Source: a bacterium
Lineage (GTDB): Bacteria > Hinthialibacterota > Hinthialibacteria > OLB16
Direction of reading: 5' to 3'
DNA: 64,000 nt
NCBI GenBank assembly: GCA_022072055.1
Contig: JAJVIK010000016.1
Coordinates: 80,191-144,190, forward strand
Numbering within the stretch: the first letter of the stretch is position 1; each line of letters starts with the position of its first letter. The notes beneath the pieces are model-generated. The model was not told the origin of the DNA, searched no databases, and saw only the letters and a program-made list of their open reading frames with translations. The position numbers were made by a program, and so were the translations under genes. Shown piece after piece: positions 50,785-60,300 of this stretch.

Positions 50785-52640
50785 TCATGATTCACAAGTT
50801 CGTGATGCGGAATTTCAAGCGTTTCACCCAGGAGACCGCCGTCGATTTGGAGCCGGTGACAATCCTCATCGGCGCGAATAACTCCGGCAAGTCCACTTTG
50901 CTCCAAGCCATGAACCTCTTCCAGTACTGCGTCGAGACCACTCGGTCGGGGGCGAACGGCAACGCGAAATCCGGGGGGAAGAACGGTCTGGAACTCGTCA
51001 AGAGAACAGTCAGCCCGGATGAATTCGGCGCCCTCCCCGTAGCCGACCCCACTGACCTCTGGCCCCAGGGAAAAGCCAAGAATCCAATTCACCTGAAAGC
51101 CGAGTACTCTTCCGGATTGAGCGTGGAGTTCGAACTCAGCATCAGTTACAACCGTTTCAGCATCCGTCCCACGGTCGAAGGGACTCTCGGGGAAGACCTC
51201 GGAAAGGGAAACATACGATTGGTGCCCATCTTCACCGGCTTTCTGCCGCAAGAGGAATACCTGACGCCCCCCGCTCGATTGGACCGGATGCGACTTCAAC
51301 GGCATGGGGAAATGGTCCGCAATCTGTTATGGGAACTTCAGGACAAAGCCAAGGAAAGATGGAGATTGCTCATCCGATTCCTCGAACGATTGTTCCCCGA
51401 CAGTTCGGTTACCGTGAATTTCGACGTGGAGGTGGATCGCTTCATCCGGGCCACCTATCACGACGACATCCTGACTCGCGACCGCGACATCGTCTCCGCC
51501 GGGTCCGGCTTCCATCAGGCCCTCCAGATTCTGGCGGCTGTATTGTCTCCGGGCGCCCATATCGCTTTGCTGGATGAGCCGGACGCGCATCTCCACGCGC
51601 GCCTCCAGTCCGCAATGACCCAGATCCTGGTTGATCTGACTGAGAAGGAGGATCTTCAGTTTGTCATCGCCACGCATTCTCCCCACGTTTTGAGCGCAGC
51701 CCCTCCAGGGGCCTTGCGGGTCTGCGTCGGAGGCAAATTTGTTCCATTTGCTCATGAACCTGGGCAACTCCGCATTCTGGAGGATGTTGGCGCCATGGAC
51801 CGGATGGACATCATCCCACTGCTCTCCAATCGCGCCGTGGTATTTGTGGAAAACAAGGGGGATCGGGATCTTCTCGAACGATTCGCCGCCAAACACTGGG
51901 GGGAGGTAAAGGCTCGCGCCGCCTTGTCTAAAGTCTCGTTCCTGTACACATACCAGGAACCTGTCTCCGCCAGGGTCCTAAATCTCGCACGACAGGTGAA
52001 CGATCTCCTCGGCCTCCCCAAAATGCCGGGCGCAAAACCAGCTCGTTTTCTGGCAATTGGAGACCGGGACTATCGCTCCGATGAAGCGCTCAAGGCGGAT
52101 GTCCAAGAACACAAAAAGAAGGCGAAGAGCCCTGCATATCGATTCGACTTCCAACTCTTGATCTGGAAGCGGAACGAATTGGAGAACTATCTCATTGAGA
52201 AAGCGGCGATTCTAAAGGCTCTCGACACGGCTGTGGGAAAAGATCTGGTGTCTGCCTGGAAGGGAAAGCGGGCAGAATTTGCCGAGGAATTCGACCGCCT
52301 CATCGCGTCGCAGCGTGAACAAGTCCGACAACATGTGGCATCGAGACTGCAAAACCAAGACCGTCGCCTGGAACTGGGGACTGCCTTAGAGCGCGCGGAT
52401 TCCCTCCTCAACACCCGCTGGGATGGCGGTATCCCGTGGTGCGACGCCAAAGCCATTCTGTCGAGTCTCAGGAACTGGTTACAGAAAGAGAACCTTCGAT
52501 TGCGCTTGTCGGAAGCGGCAATCATCGAGGCCATGGATTCCATTCCAGAGGATGTAAAGAAGGCACTCTTGTCGATTCGTGGCATGAGCAAGTTGCCACG
52601 AGCGCGCGCGAAAAAACCCGGGGCATCAGGTCTCTCTTGA
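50781..52640 (+). CDS. OLD-family ATPase with C-terminal TOPRIM-like (DUF4435-like) nuclease domain
   Basis: A 619-residue single-chain defence-type protein. The ATPase part has RNFKRFTQETAVDLEPVTIL then Walker A GANNSGKST (31-39), SAGSGFHQALQIL (239-251; signature region), Walker B IALLDEPDAHLHARLQ (261-276) and ATHSPH (297-302). The C-terminal 260 residues read as a TOPRIM fold: VFVENKGDRDLL (354-365) with Glu357, FLAIGDRDY (423-431) with the DxD pair, and WKRNELENYL (462-471), as in DUF4435/AriB and OLD nucleases. PARIS systems split these functions over AriA and AriB; here they are one chain, closer to class 1 OLD. No UvrD-like GajB partner is beside it, so it is not a standard Gabija operon. 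Confidence 0.85.
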   Translation: MIMIHKFVMRNFKRFTQETAVDLEPVTILIGANNSGKSTLLQAMNLFQYCVETTRSGANGNAKSGGKNGLELVKRTVSPDEFGALPVADPTDLWPQGKAKNPIHLKAEYSSGLSVEFELSISYNRFSIRPTVEGTLGEDLGKGNIRLVPIFTGFLPQEEYLTPPARLDRMRLQRHGEMVRNLLWELQDKAKERWRLLIRFLERLFPDSSVTVNFDVEVDRFIRATYHDDILTRDRDIVSAGSGFHQALQILAAVLSPGAHIALLDEPDAHLHARLQSAMTQILVDLTEKEDLQFVIATHSPHVLSAAPPGALRVCVGGKFVPFAHEPGQLRILEDVGAMDRMDIIPLLSNRAVVFVENKGDRDLLERFAAKHWGEVKARAALSKVSFLYTYQEPVSARVLNLARQVNDLLGLPKMPGAKPARFLAIGDRDYRSDEALKADVQEHKKKAKSPAYRFDFQLLIWKRNELENYLIEKAAILKALDTAVGKDLVSAWKGKRAEFAEEFDRLIASQREQVRQHVASRLQNQDRRLELGTALERADSLLNTRWDGGIPWCDAKAILSSLRNWLQKENLRLRLSEAAIIEAMDSIPEDVKKALLSIRGMSKLPRARAKKPGASGLS

Positions 52641-52748
52641 TGCCGCCTGAACCGAAAGGGCAAGCACACGATGGCGATACTTGGCGATCTGTTGCTTCCT
52701 GGGTCGAGGAGTATAAACCCTTTCGATGGTTCCCTGCTGTAACCCCCC

Positions 52749-54182
52749 TCACCCCCTCTTCCACCTCGTCCCCTGCGCCGTGTCCTCGAGGATGATGCCG
52801 CGCGCGGCGAGGTCGTTGCGAATCTGATCCGCGCGCGCGAAGTTCCTCGACTTTCGCGCCGCGAGGCGCTCCTCGATCAGCGCCTCGATTTCCGCGTCCA
52901 GTGACCCGCGCCCCTCCGGCAGAACCGCGAACACCGAGTCCCATTTCCGGAACACCCCCACCACCGCCGCGGACTCGGCGGCGGTCATCTCCCCCGAATC
53001 GATCCGTCGGTTGGCCTCGGTGGTCAATTCATGGAGATGGGCAATCGCCTGAGGAGTGTTGAGGTCCTCATCCAACGCCGCCTCGATCTCCCGGTCCGAG
53101 TTGGCGACCGCGTCCCGGAGGGATTCCGAGACCGCGCCCGGCGCGGTGATCTCCTCCAAGCGCAGCAGCAGGTCGGTCCAGCGGCGGCGCTCCTCTCCCG
53201 CCGCCTTGAGCCCCTCGAAGGTGAAGTTCAGCGAATCCCGATAGTGTTGCCGCGCGAGCGCGAAACGGATGGTGATCGCGTCGTGCCCCTTGTCGATCAG
53301 GTCGCGAAGTGTGAAGAAGTTCCCCTCCGACTTGGCCATCTTCTTGCCCTCGACCATCAGGTGGCGCGAGTGCAGCCAGTAGTTCACAAAGCGCTTGCCG
53401 GTGGCGCACTCGCTCTGCGCGATCTCGTTTTCATGGTGCGGGAAGATGTTGTCCTCGCCGCCGCAATGGATGTCGAAAGACTCCCCGAGAATCTCCATCG
53501 CCATCGCGGAGCACTCGATGTGCCAGCCGGGGCGCCCCTCGCCGAGCTCGGTCTTCCAGAACGCCTCCCCCTCGCGGCGCCCCTTCCAGAGCACGAAATC
53601 GCGGGCGTCATCCTTTTCGTATTCATCCTGGTCCACCCGCGCCCCGGCCTTCATCGAGTCGAGACGATGGCCGGAGAGGCAGCCATAGCGGGGGAAGCGC
53701 TGGATGCTGAAATAAATCGAGCCTTCGCTTTCGTAGCACAACCCCTTCTCCATCAGCTTGCGGATGAGGGCCACCATCTGTGGGATGTATCGGGTGGCGC
53801 GGGGATAGGATTCGGCATCCTCGATCCGCAGCGCGCGCCGGTCATCGTGAAAGGCGGCCAGAAACGGTTCGGTGACCTCATCCAAGGGGATCCGCTCCGG
53901 CGGATTGAGCGCGTCCCCCTGATCCAGCTCGATCCCGCGCGCGCAAGCCTCGCGGATGATCTTGTCCTCCACATCGGTGATGTTCATCACGTGGGTCACC
54001 CGGTGGCCCTTGACCTTGAGGTGACGGCGCAAGAGGTCCTCGAAGACATAGGTCCGAAAGTTCCCGATATGGGCGTGGTTGTAGACAGTCGGCCCGCAGG
54101 TGTACATGCGCGCCTGGCCCGGATGGATGGGCTCGAAGGGTTCCTTCCGCCGGGTGAGGGTGTTGAAGAATTGAAGGCTCAT
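52749..54182 (-). CDS. cysS: Cysteinyl-tRNA synthetase
   Basis: A 477-residue class I synthetase that charges tRNA-Cys. YTCGPTVYNHAHIGN (27-41) contains the zinc Cys29 and the HIGH-type motif. HIECSAMAMEILGESFDIHC and HHENEIAQSECA hold the other zinc ligands, and KKMAKSEGN is the KMSKS loop. The C-terminus has the expected helical anticodon domain ending in a basic tail. ATG 54182 is taken rather than the longer frame to 54293 because MSLQFFNTLT matches the family N-terminus. Divergent from hicB. Confidence 0.96.
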   Translation of the reverse strand: MSLQFFNTLTRRKEPFEPIHPGQARMYTCGPTVYNHAHIGNFRTYVFEDLLRRHLKVKGHRVTHVMNITDVEDKIIREACARGIELDQGDALNPPERIPLDEVTEPFLAAFHDDRRALRIEDAESYPRATRYIPQMVALIRKLMEKGLCYESEGSIYFSIQRFPRYGCLSGHRLDSMKAGARVDQDEYEKDDARDFVLWKGRREGEAFWKTELGEGRPGWHIECSAMAMEILGESFDIHCGGEDNIFPHHENEIAQSECATGKRFVNYWLHSRHLMVEGKKMAKSEGNFFTLRDLIDKGHDAITIRFALARQHYRDSLNFTFEGLKAAGEERRRWTDLLLRLEEITAPGAVSESLRDAVANSDREIEAALDEDLNTPQAIAHLHELTTEANRRIDSGEMTAAESAAVVGVFRKWDSVFAVLPEGRGSLDAEIEALIEERLAARKSRNFARADQIRNDLAARGIILEDTAQGTRWKRG

Positions 54183-54320
54183 GAAGGGGGTCTTGGACCT
54201 CGTTTCCGAATCTTTTCGTTCCTGGCGATCGGCAATCCTGGCTTTGCCGAAATGGGATGATTTATGATAGGATCGGTTTATGTCCAGCCCCACCCAATCC
54301 CATCGAGGAGGGCCTGTCTG

Positions 54321-54542
54321 ATGCGGGGGCCGGAAGGTTCAATCCGTTGGCGAGTCATTCTGGAACCCGATGCCGAAACCGGCGATTGGGCGGCGTGGTG
54401 GCCCGAACTGCCCGGGTGTGTTTCAGCTGGCGTTACCGAGGAAGATGCGCTGAGGAACATCCGGGAGGCGATTGAGCTCTACCTTGAACGGGACCCGATT
54501 GAGCTAAGTCCCGGCGCGCGCGCGCGTGAAGTCGAGCTTTGA
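54321..54542 (+). CDS. hicB: HicB-like antitoxin (orphan)
   Basis: 73 residues of the UPF0150/HicB N-terminal fold: WRVILEPDAETGDWAAWWPE, LPGCVSAGVTEEDALRNIRE, AIELYLERDP. It is the partial RNase-H-like domain of HicB with no C-terminal DNA-binding helix-turn-helix. GAGGAGGG 8-9 nt ahead of ATG 54321 sets the start. The 73-nt gap to tyrA is too short for a HicA toxin and carries only a 23-codon frame, so it is an orphan. Several bacteria keep such solitary HicB proteins. Confidence 0.8.
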   Translation: MRGPEGSIRWRVILEPDAETGDWAAWWPELPGCVSAGVTEEDALRNIREAIELYLERDPIELSPGARAREVEL

Positions 54543-54615
54543 GGGTGGCGCGTGTTGGAACCTTGCGGACGCTGTTTGTCGAGGCCGGAATCCCCGAATG
54601 GGAGTGGAAGCGGTG

Positions 54616-55506
54616 ATGTTTGAGAAGGTGGTCATCTACGGCGTGGGCTTGATGGGGGGATCGCTGGGCCTTGCGCTCCGGGAGCGAGGCCTCGCGGAGA
54701 GCGTCTGGGGGGTGGGACGTCACTACGAGCGACTCAAGGAAGCGAAGAAGGCCGGAATCCTCACCGATTTCACGATCAACCGCAAGGAAGCCGCGGAAGG
54801 GGCCGAGGTGATCGTGGTCTGCCTTCCCGTTCGGCAAATCCCGGACGCGGTTTTGGGGATGGCCGCGCTGGCCCCGGATCGCGCGATCCTCACCGATGTG
54901 GGCAGCACCAAGGCGGAGATTGTGGGCCGGATCGAAGAGGAAATCCGTCGCCCGGGAACCGAGTTTGTCGGCTCGCACCCGATGTGCGGTTCGGAGCAAT
55001 CCGGGTTTGTCGCGGCCATGCCGACCCTCTACCAGGACGCCACTTGCGTGGTCACTCCCACAACCCAGACTCCGCCCGAAGCGGTGCGGAAGATCACCGC
55101 CCTTTGGGAAAGCGTGGGAGGACGGGTGCTCATTCTGGATCCTCTTGAGCATGACCGCCTTGCCGCCCGAACCAGCCATATCCCCCGCTCCGCCGCCGCC
55201 GCGCTGTGCCATGCGCTTGAGCGCGAGATGGACGCCGAGAAGCGCGACCTGATGGTCTCCACCGGGTTCCTCGGCGCCACCCGGACCGCCGCCTCCGATG
55301 TGGAGAACTGGTGCGACATTCTCCTCACCAACGCGGACCCGGTTCTGGATGCGCTGGGTGATCTGCAGGGGGCGCTCTCGGTCCTCCGCGGGCTCCTCGC
55401 GGAGAGGAACGCGGATGGCCTGCGCGAGTGGCTGGCCGAGGGGGCGGGGATCCGGGCCCGTCTGGCGGAGCAGTTGCCGATCGCGCGGAAGAATCAGGTC
55501 TCCTGA
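54616..55506 (+). CDS. tyrA: Prephenate dehydrogenase
   Basis: A 296-residue NAD-dependent enzyme converting prephenate to 4-hydroxyphenylpyruvate in tyrosine synthesis (arogenate dehydrogenase is the alternative). The dinucleotide motif GVGLMGGS is at 9-16. LTDVGSTKAEIV and EFVGSHPMCGSEQSGFVAAM contain the catalytic His region, and HIPRSAAAALCHALE the substrate-binding helix. It lacks chorismate mutase and ACT domains, so feedback control would be elsewhere. ATG 54616 is preferred; GTG starts up to 12 nt earlier are possible. Confidence 0.92.
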   Translation: MFEKVVIYGVGLMGGSLGLALRERGLAESVWGVGRHYERLKEAKKAGILTDFTINRKEAAEGAEVIVVCLPVRQIPDAVLGMAALAPDRAILTDVGSTKAEIVGRIEEEIRRPGTEFVGSHPMCGSEQSGFVAAMPTLYQDATCVVTPTTQTPPEAVRKITALWESVGGRVLILDPLEHDRLAARTSHIPRSAAAALCHALEREMDAEKRDLMVSTGFLGATRTAASDVENWCDILLTNADPVLDALGDLQGALSVLRGLLAERNADGLREWLAEGAGIRARLAEQLPIARKNQVS

Positions 55507-55534
55507 AACAGAAGGGAGTTTCTCTGATCCCCCC

Positions 55535-56656
55535 ATGTTCCGCATCGCCTGGGATGGACGTGGATTGGTCGGGCCGAGGACCGGGATCGGGTGGTACACC
55601 CACCATCTGATTCGCGGCTTCGAGGCCCTCCCGGAGGAATGGTCGGCCGATCTGTATCTGAACCATTCCATCGCGGATACCTTCTCGTCGCGCGTTCGCC
55701 CGCGAGTGTTCACCTACGCCAACACGGTCCGTCTGCGCGGCCTGTGGGAGAACATGATCCTCCCCTGGGCGCTCCATCGTCACCCTCCCGATGTGTGGCA
55801 CTCCCCGCTCTCGGTTGTCCCGAAGAAAGCCCGATTCGCGCGCGTGGCCACGATCCACGATGTGGCGTTCCTGCGCTTCCCGCACATCCTCCCCCGCGAG
55901 TATCGGAAGTACTGGACCAAACGGATCAAGGACTCCTGCCGGAACGCCGACCTGCTGATCGCTGTGTCCGAGGCCACCCGGAGCGATGTTTTGGAGTTCT
56001 TCCGGGTCGATCCCAATCGCGTGACCGTGGTCCATGAGGCCGCCGACCCTTTCTATCATTCCGCGCCCAGTCCGGAAGAGGTGGAGTCCGTTCGGCGCAA
56101 ACACAACCTTCCGGGCGACTTCTTCCTATTTGTGGGAACCCTTGAGCCGAGGAAGAACCTCTCATTTCTGCTGGATGTTTACGAGGCTCTGCACGCGAGG
56201 AGGGAAGAGGTTCCCACCCTTGCGGTGGCCGGGGGCAAGGGATGGCTTCAGTCGGGAATCGGGGAAAGGCTCTCCGCCTTGGGCGACAAGGTCCGCCCCC
56301 TTGGGTATCTTGAACGCGGAGACCTGCGCGCGCTTTACGCCGCTTCGACCTTGGTGATGGTCCCCTCGCTCTATGAGGGTTTTGGTCTCCAAGCCGCCGA
56401 GGCGATGGCCTGCGGGGCGGTGGTGCTGGCCTCGGATGTCTCCTCCCTTCCCGAAGTGGTGGGCGAGGGTGGACTGCTGCTCCCGATTGATGGAGCCGAG
56501 CCGTGGGTGGATAAAATCCTCGAGTTGGTTGACAATCCCTCTGAAGCCGAACGCCTTCGAAGGGCCGCCGGGGAGCGGGCGCGCCACTTCAGTTGGGAGC
56601 GCGCGGCGGTCGAGACCTTGGCGGCGTACCGGAGAGCGGTGGACCTTTGCGGCTGA
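55535..56656 (+). CDS. GT4-family glycosyltransferase
   Basis: A 373-residue retaining glycosyltransferase of the GT-B fold. The N-terminal GRGLVGPRTGIGWYTHHLIR and FARVATIHDVAFLRFP match GT4 acceptor-side loops. FLFVGTLEPRKNLSFLLDVY is the donor-domain start, and PSLYEGFGLQAAEAMACGAV carries the E-x7-E pair typical of GT4 enzymes such as mannosyl- and glucosyltransferases. It starts 28 nt after tyrA on the same strand. Probable role in surface polysaccharide assembly. Confidence 0.92.
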   Translation: MFRIAWDGRGLVGPRTGIGWYTHHLIRGFEALPEEWSADLYLNHSIADTFSSRVRPRVFTYANTVRLRGLWENMILPWALHRHPPDVWHSPLSVVPKKARFARVATIHDVAFLRFPHILPREYRKYWTKRIKDSCRNADLLIAVSEATRSDVLEFFRVDPNRVTVVHEAADPFYHSAPSPEEVESVRRKHNLPGDFFLFVGTLEPRKNLSFLLDVYEALHARREEVPTLAVAGGKGWLQSGIGERLSALGDKVRPLGYLERGDLRALYAASTLVMVPSLYEGFGLQAAEAMACGAVVLASDVSSLPEVVGEGGLLLPIDGAEPWVDKILELVDNPSEAERLRRAAGERARHFSWERAAVETLAAYRRAVDLCG

Positions 56657-56680
56657 ACGCGGCTTGTGGGGAGGGATGAA

Positions 56681-57358
56681 GTGGCGAGTCAAAAAACCGG
56701 AACCGCGACTTTTGGGCTGGATTTCGAGAAGATGGTCGCGCAGGCTTGGCGAGTTTTTCTCTCCCGCCCGTTGACCCTCTTGGGGGTCTCGTGCCTGGTG
56801 CAGATTCTCTGGCTACCGGCGCATCTGCTCGGCCTGGGTGCGTTTTTCTGGTTGCCCTTCACACTCTGTGTGCCCTTCGCCACCGTGCTGCTCTTGCGTA
56901 ACGAAGTGACCGACCGGAGCTTTCTGGGGTGGATCCATCTTTATCCTCGAATCCTGGTGATTTATGCCCCCGCCGCGCTGGCATTCATTGTCCTTTGCGT
57001 GGTTTGCGGATTTGCGAGCTTGTTCGTCGCGGGACTCGCGCTTGAGGAGGAATCCGGAAGGCTTGCGGCCTCCCTGGCTTGGGGTCCGATGCTCCTTCCG
57101 ATCTTGGCCGAGGCGATCCTCGGGAATGTGCTCGCGGTCGCGGCGCTGCTGGCGGTGCGGAAACGTCAGACCGCCATCGACTCCCTTTTGGAGCTGTTCT
57201 CGACCCGTCGCCAAGTGTGGGAAGCGCTCCTATTGGGGAGCGGCCTGGCGCTTTTCGGGTTGTCTGGTTTCTTGGTGTGCTGCATCGGCGTCCTGGTCAC
57301 CATCACGTTCTCCTGGATATGTCTCGGTGTCGCTTACTACCAGATGTTTGAGGAGTAG
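56681..57358 (+). CDS. Polytopic membrane protein, unknown function
   Basis: 225 residues from GTG 56681 (GGGAGG 6 nt upstream); GTG 56666 is the alternative. After a short basic and amphipathic N-terminus (DFEKMVAQAWRVFLSRPLTL) come about five or six membrane segments, including LGVSCLVQILWLPAHLLGLG, PAALAFIVLCVVCGFASLFV and LSGFLVCCIGVLVTITFSWI. The layout resembles the DUF975/glycerophosphoryl-diester-phosphodiesterase membrane-domain type of protein. It is 24 nt after the GT4 gene and overlaps the next gene by 11 nt, so a three-gene transcript is likely. Confidence 0.8.
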   Translation: MASQKTGTATFGLDFEKMVAQAWRVFLSRPLTLLGVSCLVQILWLPAHLLGLGAFFWLPFTLCVPFATVLLLRNEVTDRSFLGWIHLYPRILVIYAPAALAFIVLCVVCGFASLFVAGLALEEESGRLAASLAWGPMLLPILAEAILGNVLAVAALLAVRKRQTAIDSLLELFSTRRQVWEALLLGSGLALFGLSGFLVCCIGVLVTITFSWICLGVAYYQMFEE

Positions 57359-60300
57359 CCGCGCGGCGAGCCTCCTCCTGCTGATCGCGCTGGCTCGGGG
57401 ATTGGGGTGGTGCGAGCCGAGAGCGGCCGGAGAGCTTGTTCCCACCGCAAGCCCCGTTGTCCCCCTATGGGCGCTTGCGGATGTGACCGCGCACGCGGAG
57501 ATCATCTCCGAGGTTTCCGCGGCCCTCGTCCGGGCCGAGTATCAGCCGCTCATCTGCGCGACCACGGCGGAGCTCCCCGAGGACGGCAGCCCCGCGATTC
57601 TGATCGCGCCTCCGGAGCGCCTGATGGGCTTGGTCAGCGCCTCCGAGCTCAACTTCAACCATCCCGAGGGATATCTGGTCCGGAAGGCGAGGGATCGCCC
57701 CTTTGTGATCGTGACCGCCATCGGGGAGCGAGGGCTCCTGTATGGCGCGCAGGAGCTGGCCGAGCGGATCGCGTTGCGGAGGGAGTACCCGGAGATCTTC
57801 CCGCGCGAGGGGCGTCCATTCCTCGACCTCCGCGCCTTCGGGATCGACTGGCCGGGGGGAAAGGAGGGGGGCGAGGTCTTTGACAGCGCTCCATTCCCCT
57901 GGGGGTTCACCCGTCACCTGGCTCGGAACCGCTATAATCTGCTGGCGCTACATTACAGCGGGCGGGCCTCCGAGCTCCTCGAAAGCTCGGGACCGCTTGG
58001 GGAGCGGGCCCATCGGAGGCTGCGGAACCTGCTTCGTGAGGCCCGTAAGCGGCTGATCGAAGTGGTCTTGTGCTTCGATCCGGATTCCGATCTCGAGACC
58101 CCGCTTGAGTTTCTCGACTCGCCGCTGCGCAGACGCGAGGCCTGGAGCGCCTCGGTGATTGAACTCGCCAGGGCTTTTCCCAATCTTCAGATCGGACTGC
58201 GCCCCGCGGACGAAAACCGAGCGCGCGTGGTGGGAGACTGCAACCAGTGGTTTGATGGCTTCATCTCGCCCTGGTTGTCGGAGCGGCCCTATTCGGAGGT
58301 CCTGCTCTCCGGAGCGGGTTTCGATCCGCTGGTGTTCGAGACTGAGATCGCAAGGCACCTCCCCGCCCCGGCGGTGGTGGCCCTGAAGTGGTGCGGGGAT
58401 CACCCCGAGGCGTGTCTCGCGCCGCTTTTCCTTGAGGAAGAGTGGGTTCTTCAGCAGCCTCAGGATTATCGCATCCTGTGGGTGATGGACGACCAAGATG
58501 TGCGCTGCATGCGATCCGCCTACTTTGAACGCGCGCGTCAGATCGTGAAACGGATGGGGGAGGCAAACCGCGTGGCATGGTCGGCGGGCTTCCTCTTTCA
58601 GCCGCGCGGAGAGGAGCTGGGGCCCGAGACCCTGAACCGTGAGAGCGTGGCGGAGCGCATTCCCTGGAAGTTCGGCTATCAGAAGCACTGGTACCGGCAT
58701 GCCTTGTGGGGTCGTCTGGGCTATGACCCCCGCCTTGGGATTGAGGACTTCGCGCCCTTCTTCACGGATGGCTTTGGACCGGAGGTCGGGGCGGCCCTGA
58801 TCGAGGAAGAAACCGCCGGGGAGGAAATCCTGTGGCGGGTCTCGCGGTTCCATTGGCGCTACAGCTCGGAGGATTGGTATCCCGAGGCTTGTGTGGCGCC
58901 CGGGGATGGGGGTCCGCGCGGGATTCTAGGGAACCGGACCGGTCCGATCTATCGTGATCGTGGGGAATGGGAGGACCCGTTCGAGTCCATCCTGGAGTTC
59001 GCCTTCAGCCTGACCGCGGACCCTCGGGAGCTTTCGATAGTTGAATCGGCGGGTTACGAGCTTTCCGGGGTGAGGATGCCCGCTCAAGGGCCCAAACGCC
59101 TGACCCCACCCCAAGTTGCGGAAATCCTCCGTCGCCACTGCGCGCGCCTGGAGGCCATCGTGGGGCGGCTGGATCGGCTGTCGCAGGACTCGAAGGCGCT
59201 GTTCACGGCGCGTCACATGGCCGCGGACCTGGCCCTTCAGCGCCTGCTCGGAGTTTACTATCGCTCCAAGATTCTCGCGGCGCATGATCTCCTCCTCGCG
59301 CTCTGTCTGGACTCGGAGAAGCTGCGCGAGAACGCGCGTCAAGAAATCGAACGGGGACTGGCGGCTTGGCGGGCTTTTGTCGAACGCGCCGATCGCCTTT
59401 ACCATCCCCCCCCACAGGTATTCGGGGCAACCGCCGAATGGAGGGACCTGATCCCCTCGGCGGAGCGCGACCTTGCGATCATCCGGACACACCCGGCTTT
59501 CAGCAGGTCTTCACGGGAGCAGCCGGTTTATGGACCGTTCGTGGCCGGGTCCAGCGAGGTCGCCGAATTCGAGGCGCGGATTGTCCGCGGAACCGAGCCG
59601 CTCCCGAATCCCAGCTTTGTGTTTCACATCCCGTCCTTCTATTCGGAGAACTCGGTGGAGCAAGGCTGGCTCGACATTCTCAATCACTATGCCGGTTACC
59701 TGGACCTGGAGCGCGCGACGGGATCCACCGAGGGAGAAGTGCTATGGATTCCGGTCCCGATCCCCGACACGATCAAAGGGTTCATGCGTCTGCGCTTGGT
59801 CAGCGGCGCGATCGATGAAGTGGTCTGGGGCGGGCGAACGGTCCTGGACCTTCAGGAAGGGGCGCCCGCCGAGTTCTCTTCGGGAGTTCGACTTGCGGGC
59901 CCACCGGACTCGCGTCTGCTGTGGATACGCTCCAATCGTCCGGCCCCAAGACCGGAGGATGGGAGATTGGAATGGGGCTTCGCGCTCGCGCTTCAGCCGG
60001 ACCTACCGTTTGTGTTGGAAGAGGCCGGTTGGGAGCCCGAGGGGCTTGTGGTCCGGGTCCGGAGTCAGCTTCTGTCCGGCAGATTGGACAATATCCGCTT
60101 TCGGGCGCTTCCCGTGGGGGAAGGATGGGAAACTCCGCCTCAGGATCCGCTGCTGCTGTCGCTGGCGGGCGAGCGCACCTTCCTGATCCCGTGCCGGGCC
60201 AATCGTTCCTGGGCCGCGCTGCGGCTTGAGGCCGAATGGCGTGGAGAGCTGGTCCGCTTGGATGTGTTCCCCCCGCTTCACTATTCGCATGTCGCGCTCT

